Below are positions 7,840 through 16,534 of a stretch of 64,000 bases of DNA, piece after piece; position 1 is the stretch's first letter; each line of letters opens with the position of its first letter. The stretch comes from Lachnospiraceae bacterium (GTDB taxonomy: Bacteria > Bacillota > Clostridia > Lachnospirales > Lachnospiraceae). The translations under genes were made by a program, and so were the position numbers. The notes under the pieces were generated by a model. The model saw nothing but the letters and a program-made list of their open reading frames with translations, made no database searches and was not told where the DNA came from. Location of the stretch: positions 248,001-312,000 of the forward strand of contig JAFVXW010000003.1 in assembly GCA_017500935.1 (NCBI GenBank), in the 5' to 3' direction.

Positions 7840-9737
7840 CAAGGCTCCCTCCCTTCTTTCTGTAAATTGCCGGCTTGCAGCGTGATATCCTGCAGATAAC
7901 TTTCCGCCTGTTTTAAAAACATATCCGCATAACTGCCTCCCAGTTCCATCAGCTCCTGATGCGTTCCCTGTTCTGTCATTTCTCCATGCTGCATCAGACA
8001 GATGCGGTCCGCCATGGCAGCAGACGACAGTCTGTGTGAAATAATGACTGCGATTTTTGCCTGTTCGCCCAGTTTCCCTGCATAAGTTTCATCACACAAT
8101 TCCATGATCGTTTCATACATCTGATATTCCGCAACCGGATCCAGTGCGCTGGAAGGCTCATCCAAAAGCAAAATCGGTCTGTCTTTTGCAAAACTGCGTG
8201 CCACAGCCACCTTCTGTGCCTGACCGCCTGAAAGGATCACACCTTCAGGATCAAACTCTCTTGTCAGAACCGAATCTGCACCTTTGGGCAGTTTTTCAAT
8301 ATCTTCCAATGCACCGCTTTTTAAAAGGGCATCCATACCTCTTTGGCGCTGTTTATCTGTTGTAATCTGTTCCATCATGACATTTTCCAGCACACTCATG
8401 GAAAACAGTTCAAAATCCTGAAATGTACTGCCGATCAATGCCCGGTAAGAACGCAGACAAAACTCCCTGATATCTGTACCGTTTAATAAAATCTCCCCTT
8501 CCGTAGGATCGTAAAAACGCATGATCAGTTTGATCAGCGTACTTTTTCCGGAACCGTTATGCCCCACAAGGGCTGTCTTTTTCCCTGCATGAAAAACACA
8601 GTTTACATTTTTCACGGCATAAAGACCTTCTTTTTTCTGCCCTGGATACTGGAAGGAAACATTTTTCAGTTCCAGAGTTTCGATCCTGTCCGGTACCGGG
8701 AGTCCAGCCTGATCCTCCGGAAGCGTTTCCTTATAATTCAGGAATGTTTTCATGTTTTTGGCAAACAAACCGTTCTGATAAGTCAGATTCAGACTGTCCG
8801 TAAAGCTGATCAGCATCCATGTTGTGCTGACAATGGCATTGGCCACCACCACAAAATCACCGATCAGAATCGTCTTAGTCACCATGGCACTGAAAGCCGC
8901 AAACATCCAGGTTCCTTCAAATACAATGGTAAAGGCAAATAATGTTCTTCCCATACTGGCGGCAAACAGCCTTTTTGCATACTTGTCATAAACCAAAAGC
9001 ATCTTCTGGTATGCCTGCTCATAGGTTTTTTCCAAAACCCGGTAAATTCCGGTCATCCGAAACTCTTTTGCATATTTCTGAAGATAAAGAACACGGTTTA
9101 TGTAGCTGATCCGGCGCGTTTGGGGTATGTTTTCCATGGTACGTTCATACTCGAGGCGATTAATGATTTTTCCGAACACAAAACTGCTGATCATGGGCAT
9201 AAAACACAAAATCCCCGCCAGCCAGCTGATGGAATACATGGCTGCCACTACATATATGGAGGACAAAGCGGAGGCAAATACCGCCGGCGTATCTGTCAGT
9301 ACAGACAGCGCCCTGGTATATGCCTCCGAAGAAGCTTTCGTATAGGTATCGTAAAATTCTGCATCCTCATAGCAGGCGATTTCCACATTTGCGGCCTTGT
9401 CAAAGAGCATAGTATTGAGTTTTTCATAAATACGCGGATTGCTGACCGGTATGTAACGCTCTGAAAACCAGATCTGAATACCGGTTGTGAAAAACAGCAC
9501 AAGCATCGTAATTGCAATAAAAACTGCCGTTTCCTCAAAACTTCTCTGAATTTCTGCTGCTCCGAACAGATATTTCATGAAGATAACGGTAAAAAACACC
9601 CATTCTCCAAATCCCAGAAAAGATACCGCAAAGGATAACACTACTCTTGCAGGATCAATCTTCCAGAGTATTTTCAGCAGGTAAATGGTTTCTGAAACGG
9701 TATCTGTTGTTTTGCGAAATTTGCTGTATAATTTCAT
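7839..9737 (-). CDS. ABC exporter half-transporter, first subunit of module 1
   Basis: A 632-residue fused permease/ATPase. The membrane domain (1 to about 345) contains a DTYTKASSEAYTRA coupling region. The nucleotide-binding domain has Walker A GHNGSGKST, Q-loop FQDFELFSMS, signature LSGGQAQKVAVA, Walker B ILLLDEPSSALDP and H-loop ISHRLSS. Both subunits have consensus motifs, so neither ATP site looks obviously degenerate. It is preceded by its own promoter (9771-9799) and a purine-rich ribosome site. The response-regulator/kinase pair of module 1 lies just upstream on the same strand, which suggests that pair controls it. Confidence 0.9.
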   Translation of the reverse strand: MKLYSKFRKTTDTVSETIYLLKILWKIDPARVVLSFAVSFLGFGEWVFFTVIFMKYLFGAAEIQRSFEETAVFIAITMLVLFFTTGIQIWFSERYIPVSNPRIYEKLNTMLFDKAANVEIACYEDAEFYDTYTKASSEAYTRALSVLTDTPAVFASALSSIYVVAAMYSISWLAGILCFMPMISSFVFGKIINRLEYERTMENIPQTRRISYINRVLYLQKYAKEFRMTGIYRVLEKTYEQAYQKMLLVYDKYAKRLFAASMGRTLFAFTIVFEGTWMFAAFSAMVTKTILIGDFVVVANAIVSTTWMLISFTDSLNLTYQNGLFAKNMKTFLNYKETLPEDQAGLPVPDRIETLELKNVSFQYPGQKKEGLYAVKNVNCVFHAGKKTALVGHNGSGKSTLIKLIMRFYDPTEGEILLNGTDIREFCLRSYRALIGSTFQDFELFSMSVLENVMMEQITTDKQRQRGMDALLKSGALEDIEKLPKGADSVLTREFDPEGVILSGGQAQKVAVARSFAKDRPILLLDEPSSALDPVAEYQMYETIMELCDETYAGKLGEQAKIAVIISHRLSSAAMADRICLMQHGEMTEQGTHQELMELGGSYADMFLKQAESYLQDITLQAGNLQKEGREP

Positions 9738-9770
9738 TTTATCTTCTCTCCGGTCTAAGCTGGTGATATC

Positions 9771-9799
9771 AATATAAACGGATTTTGAGAGTGGGACAA
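9771..9799 (-). promoter_or_regulatory. Promoter of the module 1 ABC pair
   Basis: On the minus strand -35 TTGTCC (9794-9799) and -10 TATATT (9771-9776) are separated by exactly 17 bp, ending 34 bp upstream of the ABC start codon. Confidence 0.55.
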
Positions 9800-9816
9800 G
9801 AAACTGTTAGTATAAA

Positions 9817-9990
9817 CTATATCTCCACCGAAAGGACCTCTTCCTTTCCTGCTGGAATTTCCCGGCTGATGCTGCCATCAGCAAAGAAAACTGCTCCGCC
9901 TCTGGCAACATCATAAAAATCTTTATCCTTACAGACGGAATTTACATATAATACGTTTCCGCCAATTTTACCGGCCTGCTTACGTTCCAT
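9817..9990 (-). pseudogene. Carbon-nitrogen hydrolase (nitrilase-like) C-terminal fragment
   Basis: A 57-codon frame fills most of the gap between the module 1 kinase and the ABC pair. Its translation contains GGNVLYVNSV, then ARGGAVFFADGSI and a closing EEVLSVEI. This matches the last strands of carbon-nitrogen hydrolases (pattern YVNxVG...GGSxVFDxDGxI...EExLxVxI). The catalytic Glu-Lys-Cys part is absent, so it is a remnant. A shorter degraded copy of the same sequence lies at 12300-12329. The assignment rests on pattern only. Confidence 0.45.
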
Positions 9991-10050
9991 AAACTGAACT
10001 TTCCTTTTTTATGAACGCTTCAACCAAGTTCTGTTGGTATATCCAACCCA

Positions 10051-11337
10051 CTACTTATACAACATAATATACACATGAAACATATTATCCTTATGTTCGT
10101 AATTCATGATACCCGCATATTTCTTCACTACCTGCTTCACGCTCTGGAGTCCCCATCCATGCAGCTCATTTCTTGATTTTGTGGTCAGGATTTGTTTTCC
10201 ATTCATCTTAAGACTACCTGTAAACGAATTTTCAATATGGATGATGATTCCGCTTTCTTTTCTTTTGAGATGAACGCCAATCACTTTCTCTTTTTCCTGT
10301 TCAACCGCTTCAAAAGCATTGTCCAGCAGATTGGCAATCAGAACACACCAGTCCTTGTCCTGCACAAATGAATGATTCATTGACTCTATATCCGCCGCAA
10401 AATCGATTCCTGCCATCTTACTCAATTCCAGTTTATCATTCAAAATGGCATCTAAAACCATATTTCCTGTCGTGATCTTTCTGGCATTTTTACAGATGTC
10501 TTTTTTCAGTTCCTTCACATACTCTAATGCCTTCTCATTTTCCTGCTCTTCCAGAAATCCTTCCAGCACAATGTAATGTTTATTTGTGTCATGAATCAGC
10601 ATTTCTCTCTGACGATTTTGCTCGATGATTCTTTTGTAGTCCTTTTCTATGAATTGATTCTTCTGTTCACTTATTTTCCTGAGATAATCACTATTACTTC
10701 TGACAAAGGCAATGATAAGATATGAAAGACTCACGACATACGCCAGAAAATATAAATATATATTTTGGATTGCCTCCCCATACTTCCCATAAAATGCACC
10801 CTCACATTGAACCATGCTGATATATTCAAAAACCGGAAACAGTACAATAATAATCTTACTTTCAATTCCCCAGTAAATATCATTATTTTTATAAATCAAC
10901 AAACTGAATATCAAAAATAAAAGCAAACGCACTGCCGTATAAATCAAAATTCGCTCGTATGTAATATTCCGATGAACATTTACTAAAAATTCATCTTCTT
11001 TTCCATTCACTAATCCCGGAAGAGTCATTCCCAGCAAATCCATTATTGCTATTGTTTCATAATAAATGCTTAAAAGTAATACAGATTTCCAAAACGAAAC
11101 TTTATAATACCTCCAAAACAAAATGCTTGTAAAAATAATGGCCCAAAGCATAAAGAATCGTGAATACATATAAAAATGCCTTTGATATATCAGCGACCCT
11201 ATATACACCACCATCCCCGCATACCAGAACACTTTCCCTATTGTTTTTTGATATCTTCTCTCCAGAATTTTATTTCCTAACCAGAAAGGAAACAGAGTTT
11301 CTGCCAGGCAAATCAAAACCTGTAATATTTCCATCAT
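10051..11337 (-). CDS. GHKL sensor histidine kinase, AgrC-like (module 1)
   Basis: A 428-residue kinase. Residues 1 to about 215 contain around six hydrophobic helices, the layout of peptide-sensing AgrC/ComD receptors. A coiled linker follows (KNQFIEKDYKRIIEQNRQRE), then the H-box MLIHDTNKHY with the probable phospho-accepting His, the N-box ANLLDNAFEAVEQE and the G-box LHGWGLQSVKQVV. It starts 1 bp after the response regulator stop, so both genes are co-transcribed. Which of two adjacent ATGs (11337 or 11334) is used cannot be told. The ligand is unknown and no AgrD-like peptide gene was found. Confidence 0.85.
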   Translation of the reverse strand: MMEILQVLICLAETLFPFWLGNKILERRYQKTIGKVFWYAGMVVYIGSLIYQRHFYMYSRFFMLWAIIFTSILFWRYYKVSFWKSVLLLSIYYETIAIMDLLGMTLPGLVNGKEDEFLVNVHRNITYERILIYTAVRLLLFLIFSLLIYKNNDIYWGIESKIIIVLFPVFEYISMVQCEGAFYGKYGEAIQNIYLYFLAYVVSLSYLIIAFVRSNSDYLRKISEQKNQFIEKDYKRIIEQNRQREMLIHDTNKHYIVLEGFLEEQENEKALEYVKELKKDICKNARKITTGNMVLDAILNDKLELSKMAGIDFAADIESMNHSFVQDKDWCVLIANLLDNAFEAVEQEKEKVIGVHLKRKESGIIIHIENSFTGSLKMNGKQILTTKSRNELHGWGLQSVKQVVKKYAGIMNYEHKDNMFHVYIMLYK

Positions 11338-11338
11338 A

Positions 11339-12052
11339 TCAATCTTCTACTCCATATTTTAAAAGCCGCTGTTTTAACTCACTGATCAGTTCACGGCTGG
11401 CTCTTATCTCTGCGCCGTTGCTCATAACAACATTTCTTGTATTAACAGAAACCACATGTTCCAGGTTGATCACATAGCCTCTTTCAATTTTCATGAACAT
11501 TGGATCGTCCAACCTGTTTATGATATCCTTTAACGCTCCACGCTCCCAGGTTTCTGCATTTTTCTGAACAAAAAACACATTTTGACCGGATTTATAAAGA
11601 TAAATAATGTTCTTATATGGTATCTTTTCAATTCTTGCGTTGGTTGCGATCGTATATACTTTTCCGATTCTTTTTTCCATCTCACGCAGAAATCTGTCCA
11701 AAACTCCGGGCAATTCCTCTTTTATCTGTACTTTTGAAAGAAAATCAAAGGCTTTTACTTCATAACCGATCCGCACCAGTTCACTGTGAGCAGTCAGAAA
11801 GACGACCGACATATTTTTCTGATTATCACGCATCTTTTTGGCCAGTTCAACCCCATTTAAAGACGGCATTTCAATATCCAGCAAACCAAGATCGAAGTGA
11901 TCTTTTTCCATCACTTCATCCAAAAAATACACCGGATCAGAAAAAGCTTCCACATAACAGCTGCTGCCTATTTTTTCAAAATAATCCATAAGAAATTTTC
12001 TCAGAATATCTAAAAAATGCTTGTTATCATCCACCAACGCTATCCGTATCAT
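11339..12052 (-). CDS. LytTR response regulator (module 1)
   Basis: A 237-residue AgrA/ComE-type regulator. The receiver domain (1 to about 120) has the acidic pair DD at 8-9, the phospho-acceptor Asp in LLDIEMPSLNG (about residue 59) and T/K switch residues (FLTAHS, FLSK). A LytTR DNA-binding domain (about 135-237) carries KIERGYVINLEHVV and ASRELISELKQRL. GGAG lies eight bases before the ATG, and a strong promoter is at 12112-12140. It forms an operon with the kinase that follows and probably regulates the ABC pair further downstream. Confidence 0.9.
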   Translation of the reverse strand: MIRIALVDDNKHFLDILRKFLMDYFEKIGSSCYVEAFSDPVYFLDEVMEKDHFDLGLLDIEMPSLNGVELAKKMRDNQKNMSVVFLTAHSELVRIGYEVKAFDFLSKVQIKEELPGVLDRFLREMEKRIGKVYTIATNARIEKIPYKNIIYLYKSGQNVFFVQKNAETWERGALKDIINRLDDPMFMKIERGYVINLEHVVSVNTRNVVMSNGAEIRASRELISELKQRLLKYGVED

Positions 12053-12111
12053 TTTGCATTCTCCAAACTACTTCCAGTAAAGAAACATAATTTCAAAAAT
12101 TCCATGACTCT

Positions 12112-12140
12112 ATCATAATATAAGCCATAAAAAGCGGCAA
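12112..12140 (-). promoter_or_regulatory. Promoter of the module 1 RR/HK operon
   Basis: Minus-strand -35 TTGCCG (12135-12140) and -10 TATGAT (12112-12117) have a 17-bp spacer. The same hexamers with the same spacing occur at 17361-17389 within a homologous block, so this promoter was duplicated. Confidence 0.65.
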
Positions 12141-12186
12141 ATATTTTTATCCTGCCTTTTCCTGATAATTCTTTATGTCTGTATCC
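12112..12186 (-). repeat. Duplicated block: ABC gene 3' end plus promoter (degraded copy)
   Basis: On the minus strand this stretch reads as the last codons of an ABC gene, ending YQEKAG and a stop, and is then followed by the TTGCCG/TATGAT promoter. The intact counterpart is 17361-17435, the real 3' end of the module 2 ABC gene with the same promoter behind it. The rest of the ABC gene is missing here. It indicates that a module like module 2 once lay upstream of this operon or was partly copied here. Confidence 0.6.
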
Positions 12187-12250
12187 TATCATGAAGAAAA
12201 TGCGCAAAACGTACGAAGAAATCAATTGTTTTATTTTGGCGTCAAACTGC

Positions 12251-12287
12251 AAAGGGGCTGTTGCAGTTATTCTGCAACAGCCCCCTT
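12251..12287 (-). terminator. Strong stem-loop downstream of the DUF4143 ATPase
   Basis: A stem of about 16 bp (AAGGGGCTGTTGCAG pairing with CTGCAACAGCCCCCTT) has a 5-nt loop. Only a short T-run follows on the minus strand. It probably ends the ATPase transcript before the module 1 promoter. Confidence 0.6.
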
Positions 12288-12299
12288 TATTATATATCT

Positions 12300-12329
12300 C
12301 CATCAGCAAAGAAAACTGCTCTGCCTCTG
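12300..12329 (-). pseudogene. Nitrilase-like scrap, second copy
   Basis: This 30-nt block differs by one base from 9875-9904, inside the nitrilase-like fragment. In frame it reads RGRAVFFADGDI followed by a stop, so most of the original tail has been lost. Confidence 0.45.
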
Positions 12330-12370
12330 AATTTCTTATTATTAACCACTCAAAAATCAAGTAAATGATT

Positions 12371-13663
12371 TTACAATAATTCCTTCATTTTCCTTGCCAG
12401 ATATAGTGGCATATTAGTTATATAACCGTCTTTGCGGTATCCACGCTTTGAAAAGCGAACAGCATATTCCGACTGATGCTCAGATACGTATTTTTTAAAT
12501 GTCGGCGCAGACTTATCTTCACCGCCCTTTGCTTCAACGGGAATAATAGAGGTACCATATTGAATAACAAAGTCTATCTCACCACTACGATCTGAGTAAT
12601 AATGTGGTGCAACATCATACTGACCACATAGTTGTTGCAAAACAAAATTTTCAGTCAACGGACCTTTGAACTGATAGTCGGTTTTAAGAAGAATTGCACT
12701 ATTGTCAATACCAGCCATATATTTCAAAAGTCCTGTATCAAATACAAACAGTTTAAATTGATCCAGCTTTTCGAATGTAGATAAAGGGTGCTCCAATTTC
12801 GAAACATTATACACACGGTTCAACATACCGGCAGACACAAGCCATTCGATTGCTTCCTCAAAATCTCTTGCTCTTCCCCCCTCACGAACAGCACCATACA
12901 TAAACTTCTCATTCGACTTGGCAAGCTGAGTAACTATACTTCGGAATACCATTAAAATTCTACCACTATTTACTTTACCATTATGCTTAGAGAAGTCATT
13001 TTCATATATTTGAATAAGTTCCTTTTGTATCTGTGCAATTCTCGATGGATCCTTATGCTTAATCCAAGAAGAAACGCACTCTGGCATACCGCCAATTATC
13101 AGATAGTTATTATAAGCTTCCAACAAACGCTTATGGAATATTTCTTCTATCTTTTGTTCCTTCGTAATACTCCTATAAAAGGTATATAACATTGTGTCAG
13201 TGGCATCTAAAAATTCATCAAAAGTAAGCGGAGTTACATCAAGAAGGTTTACCATACCCACTGGATAAGATTTCGGCTGCGCAAGTAACGTACCCAGCAA
13301 ACTGCCAGCTGCAATCACATGATATTCATTCGCTTTCTCCTTGAAATACTTCAAAGCATTCAGTGCTGCCGAACATTCCTGAATCTCATCAAAAATAATA
13401 AGTGTCGTTTCCGGAAGAATCTTTTCTCCCGCTATCATGGAAAGAAGCTCGACGATACGTTGAGGATTCTTATTTACTTCAAAAATTGATTTCAATCCAT
13501 CTTCTTCATCAAAGTTAAAATATACATAACTCTCATAGTAGTTTTTTCCAAATTCCTTCATAAGCCAAGTCTTGCCAACCTGACGTGCTCCTCGCAAAAC
13601 CAATGGCTTGCGTTCTTCATCCTGTTTCCATTTAATAAGATCATTTATTGCATTTCTTTTCAT
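12371..13663 (-). CDS. AAA ATPase with DUF4143 domain
   Basis: A 430-residue protein of the widespread AAA_14/DUF4143 family. The N-terminal domain has Walker A LRGARQVGKTWL (around 22-33), Walker B TLIIFDEIQEC (about 88-98) and a sensor-like AAGSLLG. The C-terminal DUF4143 part ends with a nuclease-like segment, GEIDFVIQYG followed by IIPVEAKGG, the D...ExK pattern seen in PD-(D/E)XK folds. The ATG at 13663 has GAGGTAG upstream. The role of the family is unsettled (suggested links to mobile or defence functions). Four 32-33-bp spaced direct repeats lie in the region upstream of its start and may be its operator. Confidence 0.85.
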   Translation of the reverse strand: MKRNAINDLIKWKQDEERKPLVLRGARQVGKTWLMKEFGKNYYESYVYFNFDEEDGLKSIFEVNKNPQRIVELLSMIAGEKILPETTLIIFDEIQECSAALNALKYFKEKANEYHVIAAGSLLGTLLAQPKSYPVGMVNLLDVTPLTFDEFLDATDTMLYTFYRSITKEQKIEEIFHKRLLEAYNNYLIIGGMPECVSSWIKHKDPSRIAQIQKELIQIYENDFSKHNGKVNSGRILMVFRSIVTQLAKSNEKFMYGAVREGGRARDFEEAIEWLVSAGMLNRVYNVSKLEHPLSTFEKLDQFKLFVFDTGLLKYMAGIDNSAILLKTDYQFKGPLTENFVLQQLCGQYDVAPHYYSDRSGEIDFVIQYGTSIIPVEAKGGEDKSAPTFKKYVSEHQSEYAVRFSKRGYRKDGYITNMPLYLARKMKELL

Positions 13664-13709
13664 CAAGAGCTACCTCACACACTGCGTTTTCATAGCAAAA
13701 ACAGTATAA

Positions 13710-13818
13710 CACATTTTTTCGGGTTTTATAAGCTATGTTTTGCACATTTTTTCAGGTTTTGCGAGCCATTTTTACACATTTTTTCATGTTTTTAACTCAT
13801 ATTCAGACACATTTTTTC
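13710..13818 (-). repeat. Four iteron-like direct repeats upstream of the DUF4143 gene
   Basis: The 11-mer CACATTTTTTC begins at 13710, 13743, 13775 and 13808, a spacing of 33, 32 and 33 bp (three helical turns). On the minus strand the unit is GAAAAAATGTG, usually preceded by AAAAC(C/A)TG or AAAACCCG. A possible -10 (TATACT) lies just downstream of the first unit on the gene side. The array sits 46-155 bp upstream of the ATPase start codon, where a regulator could bind co-operatively. Confidence 0.7.
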
Positions 13819-13919
13819 ACTCGATGTGCTCGACATGTGACTTTTTCCAGTATGCCGTCTGTTTTTCCTTCACATAAAATAACTTTATTCATAATCCTGC
13901 GCAGCTAAAATACCACCTG

Positions 13920-14486
13920 TTACTCAACCTTCCTCACCGACCTGATATACTTCCAAAAGCGCTCCGGATCATGGAAAAAATAAAAGATTTTCCCCGGCGT
14001 ATAGTCCAGACAATAACCGGATTCTTCATAATTAAAATCTTTCATCGCCTGCTCAATTTTCTGCTCCACACTTATGCTTTGCTGTTCATAATCAAATGGT
14101 CCATGTTCAAAAACAATATATTCCCCTTCCGGAATATCGATTAAAAGCATTTGCGGCGGTACTTCCCCGTCATAGTCTGACGGCAGCCGGACACCATAAC
14201 ACTCTGCAAGCGGAATTCCCCAGCTGCAGATTCTGCCGAGGGGATCATTGATAAATGCCATAACCTGACCGCTTCCACTGCTTACAGTATTTCCTCCGAC
14301 ATCATCCAGTTTTCCTTTGATGCTGTCAAGCAGCCTACAGATCGTTTCGCAGTCCTGTCCGGGAATCAGACTCTGCTTTTGCCAGAAATCCCAATATCCA
14401 ATGCTTTCATAATTTTTGATATGTAAAAACTTGTGCGCCGGAATCGTCACAAAATAAATCTTTACATCCTGTAATATATCTGCCAT
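13920..14486 (-). CDS. GyrI-like effector-binding-domain protein
   Basis: A 188-residue stand-alone protein. Phrases such as IPAHKFLHIKNYES, YGVRLPSDYDGEVPPQMLLIDIPEGEYIVFEHGPFDYEQQ (two pieces of the fold) and the closing acidic/aromatic strand match the GyrI/AraC-effector domain, which binds small cationic or hydrophobic ligands. No DNA-binding domain is present. The ATG at 14486 has GGAGG seven bases upstream. It lies 29 bp upstream of no further gene on its strand and may be a ligand-binding partner or drug-binding protein. Function inferred from the fold only. Confidence 0.65.
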   Translation of the reverse strand: MADILQDVKIYFVTIPAHKFLHIKNYESIGYWDFWQKQSLIPGQDCETICRLLDSIKGKLDDVGGNTVSSGSGQVMAFINDPLGRICSWGIPLAECYGVRLPSDYDGEVPPQMLLIDIPEGEYIVFEHGPFDYEQQSISVEQKIEQAMKDFNYEESGYCLDYTPGKIFYFFHDPERFWKYIRSVRKVE

Positions 14487-14515
14487 ATCATATCCTCCAA
14501 TTTTCAATAAACAAA

Positions 14516-15994
14516 CTAAATATAAAAAACCTGTTTTCCTGCCGGCACTTCCACCACCACGTCATCCCACAGATATTTGGTCTTAACTACCAGCGTAAAC
14601 GGTTTTTGGGCTTTCGTTTCAATCACAGTGCGTCCTTTAAAAGGCTCATAGTGGGTACACACCACTGAAATCTTGCCGCCGTTAAAAAGCATATTCTCCA
14701 GGCCGCATTTTTCCCGTGCATGAAGATGGAAATTGACCGTATTGTGCTGCGCATCAAATTCAAGTCCGATGATGTTTTCGATCAGCATGGTAATGGGTGG
14801 AAGTCCGCCCCATCCCACAAATTCAGACCGCACCAGTTCTCCCGCCTCTGCTGTTGCAGGCCGGTATGCCTCCGGCGCATAACACTCCCAGATACTGCCA
14901 TAGGCAGGATCTTTGTCAACTGCACACATCGCGGTAAGCATTTTGACTGCCGCTTCCCGCGCCAGTTCCCTGTAACCTGTTGTACACAGTCCCCTGACAC
15001 CCGCGAAAGTGGTCGGCGGCCATACACCGCCCAGCCAGTAACCGCCGGTGCAGTCATAATTGGGATCATCTTTTGACAGAGTGGCAAAAGGCACTTTTGT
15101 AAAAAATTCATTTTCATCAAACATATGATTCTTGACTGCTTCGCGCCGTTCTCCCTGCGCCGCACCGCACATAAGGGTCCAGAAAGCAGCCGCTGTCTTG
15201 GAATTGATGAATTTTACTTTTTGATCAGGATTGCTGCGCTGGAAAAAGTCAAAATACCAGCGGGAACGTTCGCTCCAATGATAACGGTTGATCAGTGCAC
15301 AGATCCTTTCCTGCTCCTGTGCGTAAAAGGCTGCTTTAGCTTCCAGTCCAAGCACATCACAGATTTTTGCCAGATGCTTTGCACTCAATGCCTGCTGACA
15401 CGCCAGATCAATATGACATACATCACTGCCGTTTAAAGCTTCGCACAGATAACCTGCCCGGGGTGAATTATCCATCCCGGAAGAACCGGAATCCTCAAAC
15501 CAGTACAGACCGCAGCTTTCCCGGCGGCGATTTTTTTCAATAAAATCATAAATGCCTTCCAGCGCAGGCAAAACCTGTTCAAAACGTGAACTGTCTCCGG
15601 TGATCAGATAATGCTCCCATTCTGCCCACGCCATCAGGGGCGGATTGATGCGGCCGGGGTATTGTTCTTCTTCTTTTTCAATATTATAGGCCATGGCCAT
15701 AAAGCCGTCTTTGGGTCTGCGCAGACGGTACAGATTATCCAGATTCCAGAAGGCACTTAATGTGCCGTTGGAATAATTGGTGATAAAGGTCATCATACAG
15801 GAATCCCACTGCCAGATAATCCCTACTCCCGGCATACAGGTCAAAATATCCTTCCAACCCGGTAGATCAATATATTCGATATTCGTAAAAGCCAGTTCCC
15901 ATGCTTTGTAATAAAGATCGATCCAATCCTGATGGCCTTCCAGCACCGGATGGGGAAGAACTTCTTTCTGATAAAGATAGAGTGTGTTTTTCAT
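14516..15994 (-). CDS. GH63-like (MGH1-type) glycoside hydrolase
   Basis: A 492-residue (alpha/alpha)6-barrel glycosidase related to GH63 and trehalase-like enzymes. Visible family features are WQWDSCMMTF (the W-D sugar-binding/acid motif near the N-terminus), AWAEWEHYL, DNSPRAGYLC, GGYWLGGVWPPTTF and the late EFVGWGGLPP segment, where the second catalytic acid would be expected. There is no signal peptide, so it acts on imported oligosaccharides. AAGGAG precedes the ATG at 15994. The next gene upstream is a small membrane-anchored protein 13 bp away. The linkage specificity (alpha-glucoside or other) is not determinable. Confidence 0.75.
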   Translation of the reverse strand: MKNTLYLYQKEVLPHPVLEGHQDWIDLYYKAWELAFTNIEYIDLPGWKDILTCMPGVGIIWQWDSCMMTFITNYSNGTLSAFWNLDNLYRLRRPKDGFMAMAYNIEKEEEQYPGRINPPLMAWAEWEHYLITGDSSRFEQVLPALEGIYDFIEKNRRRESCGLYWFEDSGSSGMDNSPRAGYLCEALNGSDVCHIDLACQQALSAKHLAKICDVLGLEAKAAFYAQEQERICALINRYHWSERSRWYFDFFQRSNPDQKVKFINSKTAAAFWTLMCGAAQGERREAVKNHMFDENEFFTKVPFATLSKDDPNYDCTGGYWLGGVWPPTTFAGVRGLCTTGYRELAREAAVKMLTAMCAVDKDPAYGSIWECYAPEAYRPATAEAGELVRSEFVGWGGLPPITMLIENIIGLEFDAQHNTVNFHLHAREKCGLENMLFNGGKISVVCTHYEPFKGRTVIETKAQKPFTLVVKTKYLWDDVVVEVPAGKQVFYI

Positions 15995-16007
15995 TTTGTA
16001 CTCCTTT

Positions 16008-16520
16008 TTAATCTGCCAGAAGCCCCAGAAACAGTGCCTCAACACGTTCTTTTACTTCCTTATAGTTTTCAGGCCAGCTTTCGTATCCGGAAGCTACAAA
16101 ATTCTCATTCTTATTATTCTTCATCTGCAGGTCAAAATCATTACCGTCTGTAACCTCTGAATCACTCTCCCGAAAACCGTTCCATGTTTCAACATGATTG
16201 GAAACCAGTATTTCTGTCAATTCCTTCAAAAATTCTTCCTCAACCGCAAAACTTTCCTGTGTTTCTTCCTTGTTTCCCCTGTTTATAATCAAAGCCTGAT
16301 ATTCTCCATCCAAAATCTGCAGTTTATACGTCATCCTTTCTGAACCGAATCTTCCGTAAGAATATGCAAAAGAAAAATAGGAAATCCCTTCCAAAGAAAA
16401 TGGAACTTTTTCTGTTTTCATAAATTTTGAAAAAAAACAGCCGGATAATATCGCAAGCATAATGATTCCTCCATATAGAAGCCTTTTTCTTCTCTTTTGC
16501 CCCAATGTGTTTTGTCTCAT
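16008..16520 (-). CDS. Hypothetical membrane-anchored protein
   Basis: A 170-residue protein not recognised. A basic stretch (GQKRRKRLL) is followed by one hydrophobic helix (YGGIIMLAILSGCFF), a type II anchor or uncleaved signal with a Cys at its end. The remaining 130 residues would be extracellular, charged and rich in E/N, with ISYFSFAYSYGRFGSERMTY and a WNGFRESDSE loop. The ATG at 16520 has GGGAGA six bases upstream and lies 14 bp after the C26 gene stop, so the two are probably one operon with the glycosidase behind. Confidence 0.6.
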   Translation of the reverse strand: MRQNTLGQKRRKRLLYGGIIMLAILSGCFFSKFMKTEKVPFSLEGISYFSFAYSYGRFGSERMTYKLQILDGEYQALIINRGNKEETQESFAVEEEFLKELTEILVSNHVETWNGFRESDSEVTDGNDFDLQMKNNKNENFVASGYESWPENYKEVKERVEALFLGLLAD

Positions 16521-16534
16521 TGCCGATCTCCCTG

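Noticed and set aside
12049..12360. A 103-codon open frame upstream of the module 1 response regulator
   Set aside because: It runs through a terminator hairpin, a nitrilase scrap, an ABC tail remnant and a promoter; the protein has no family features.
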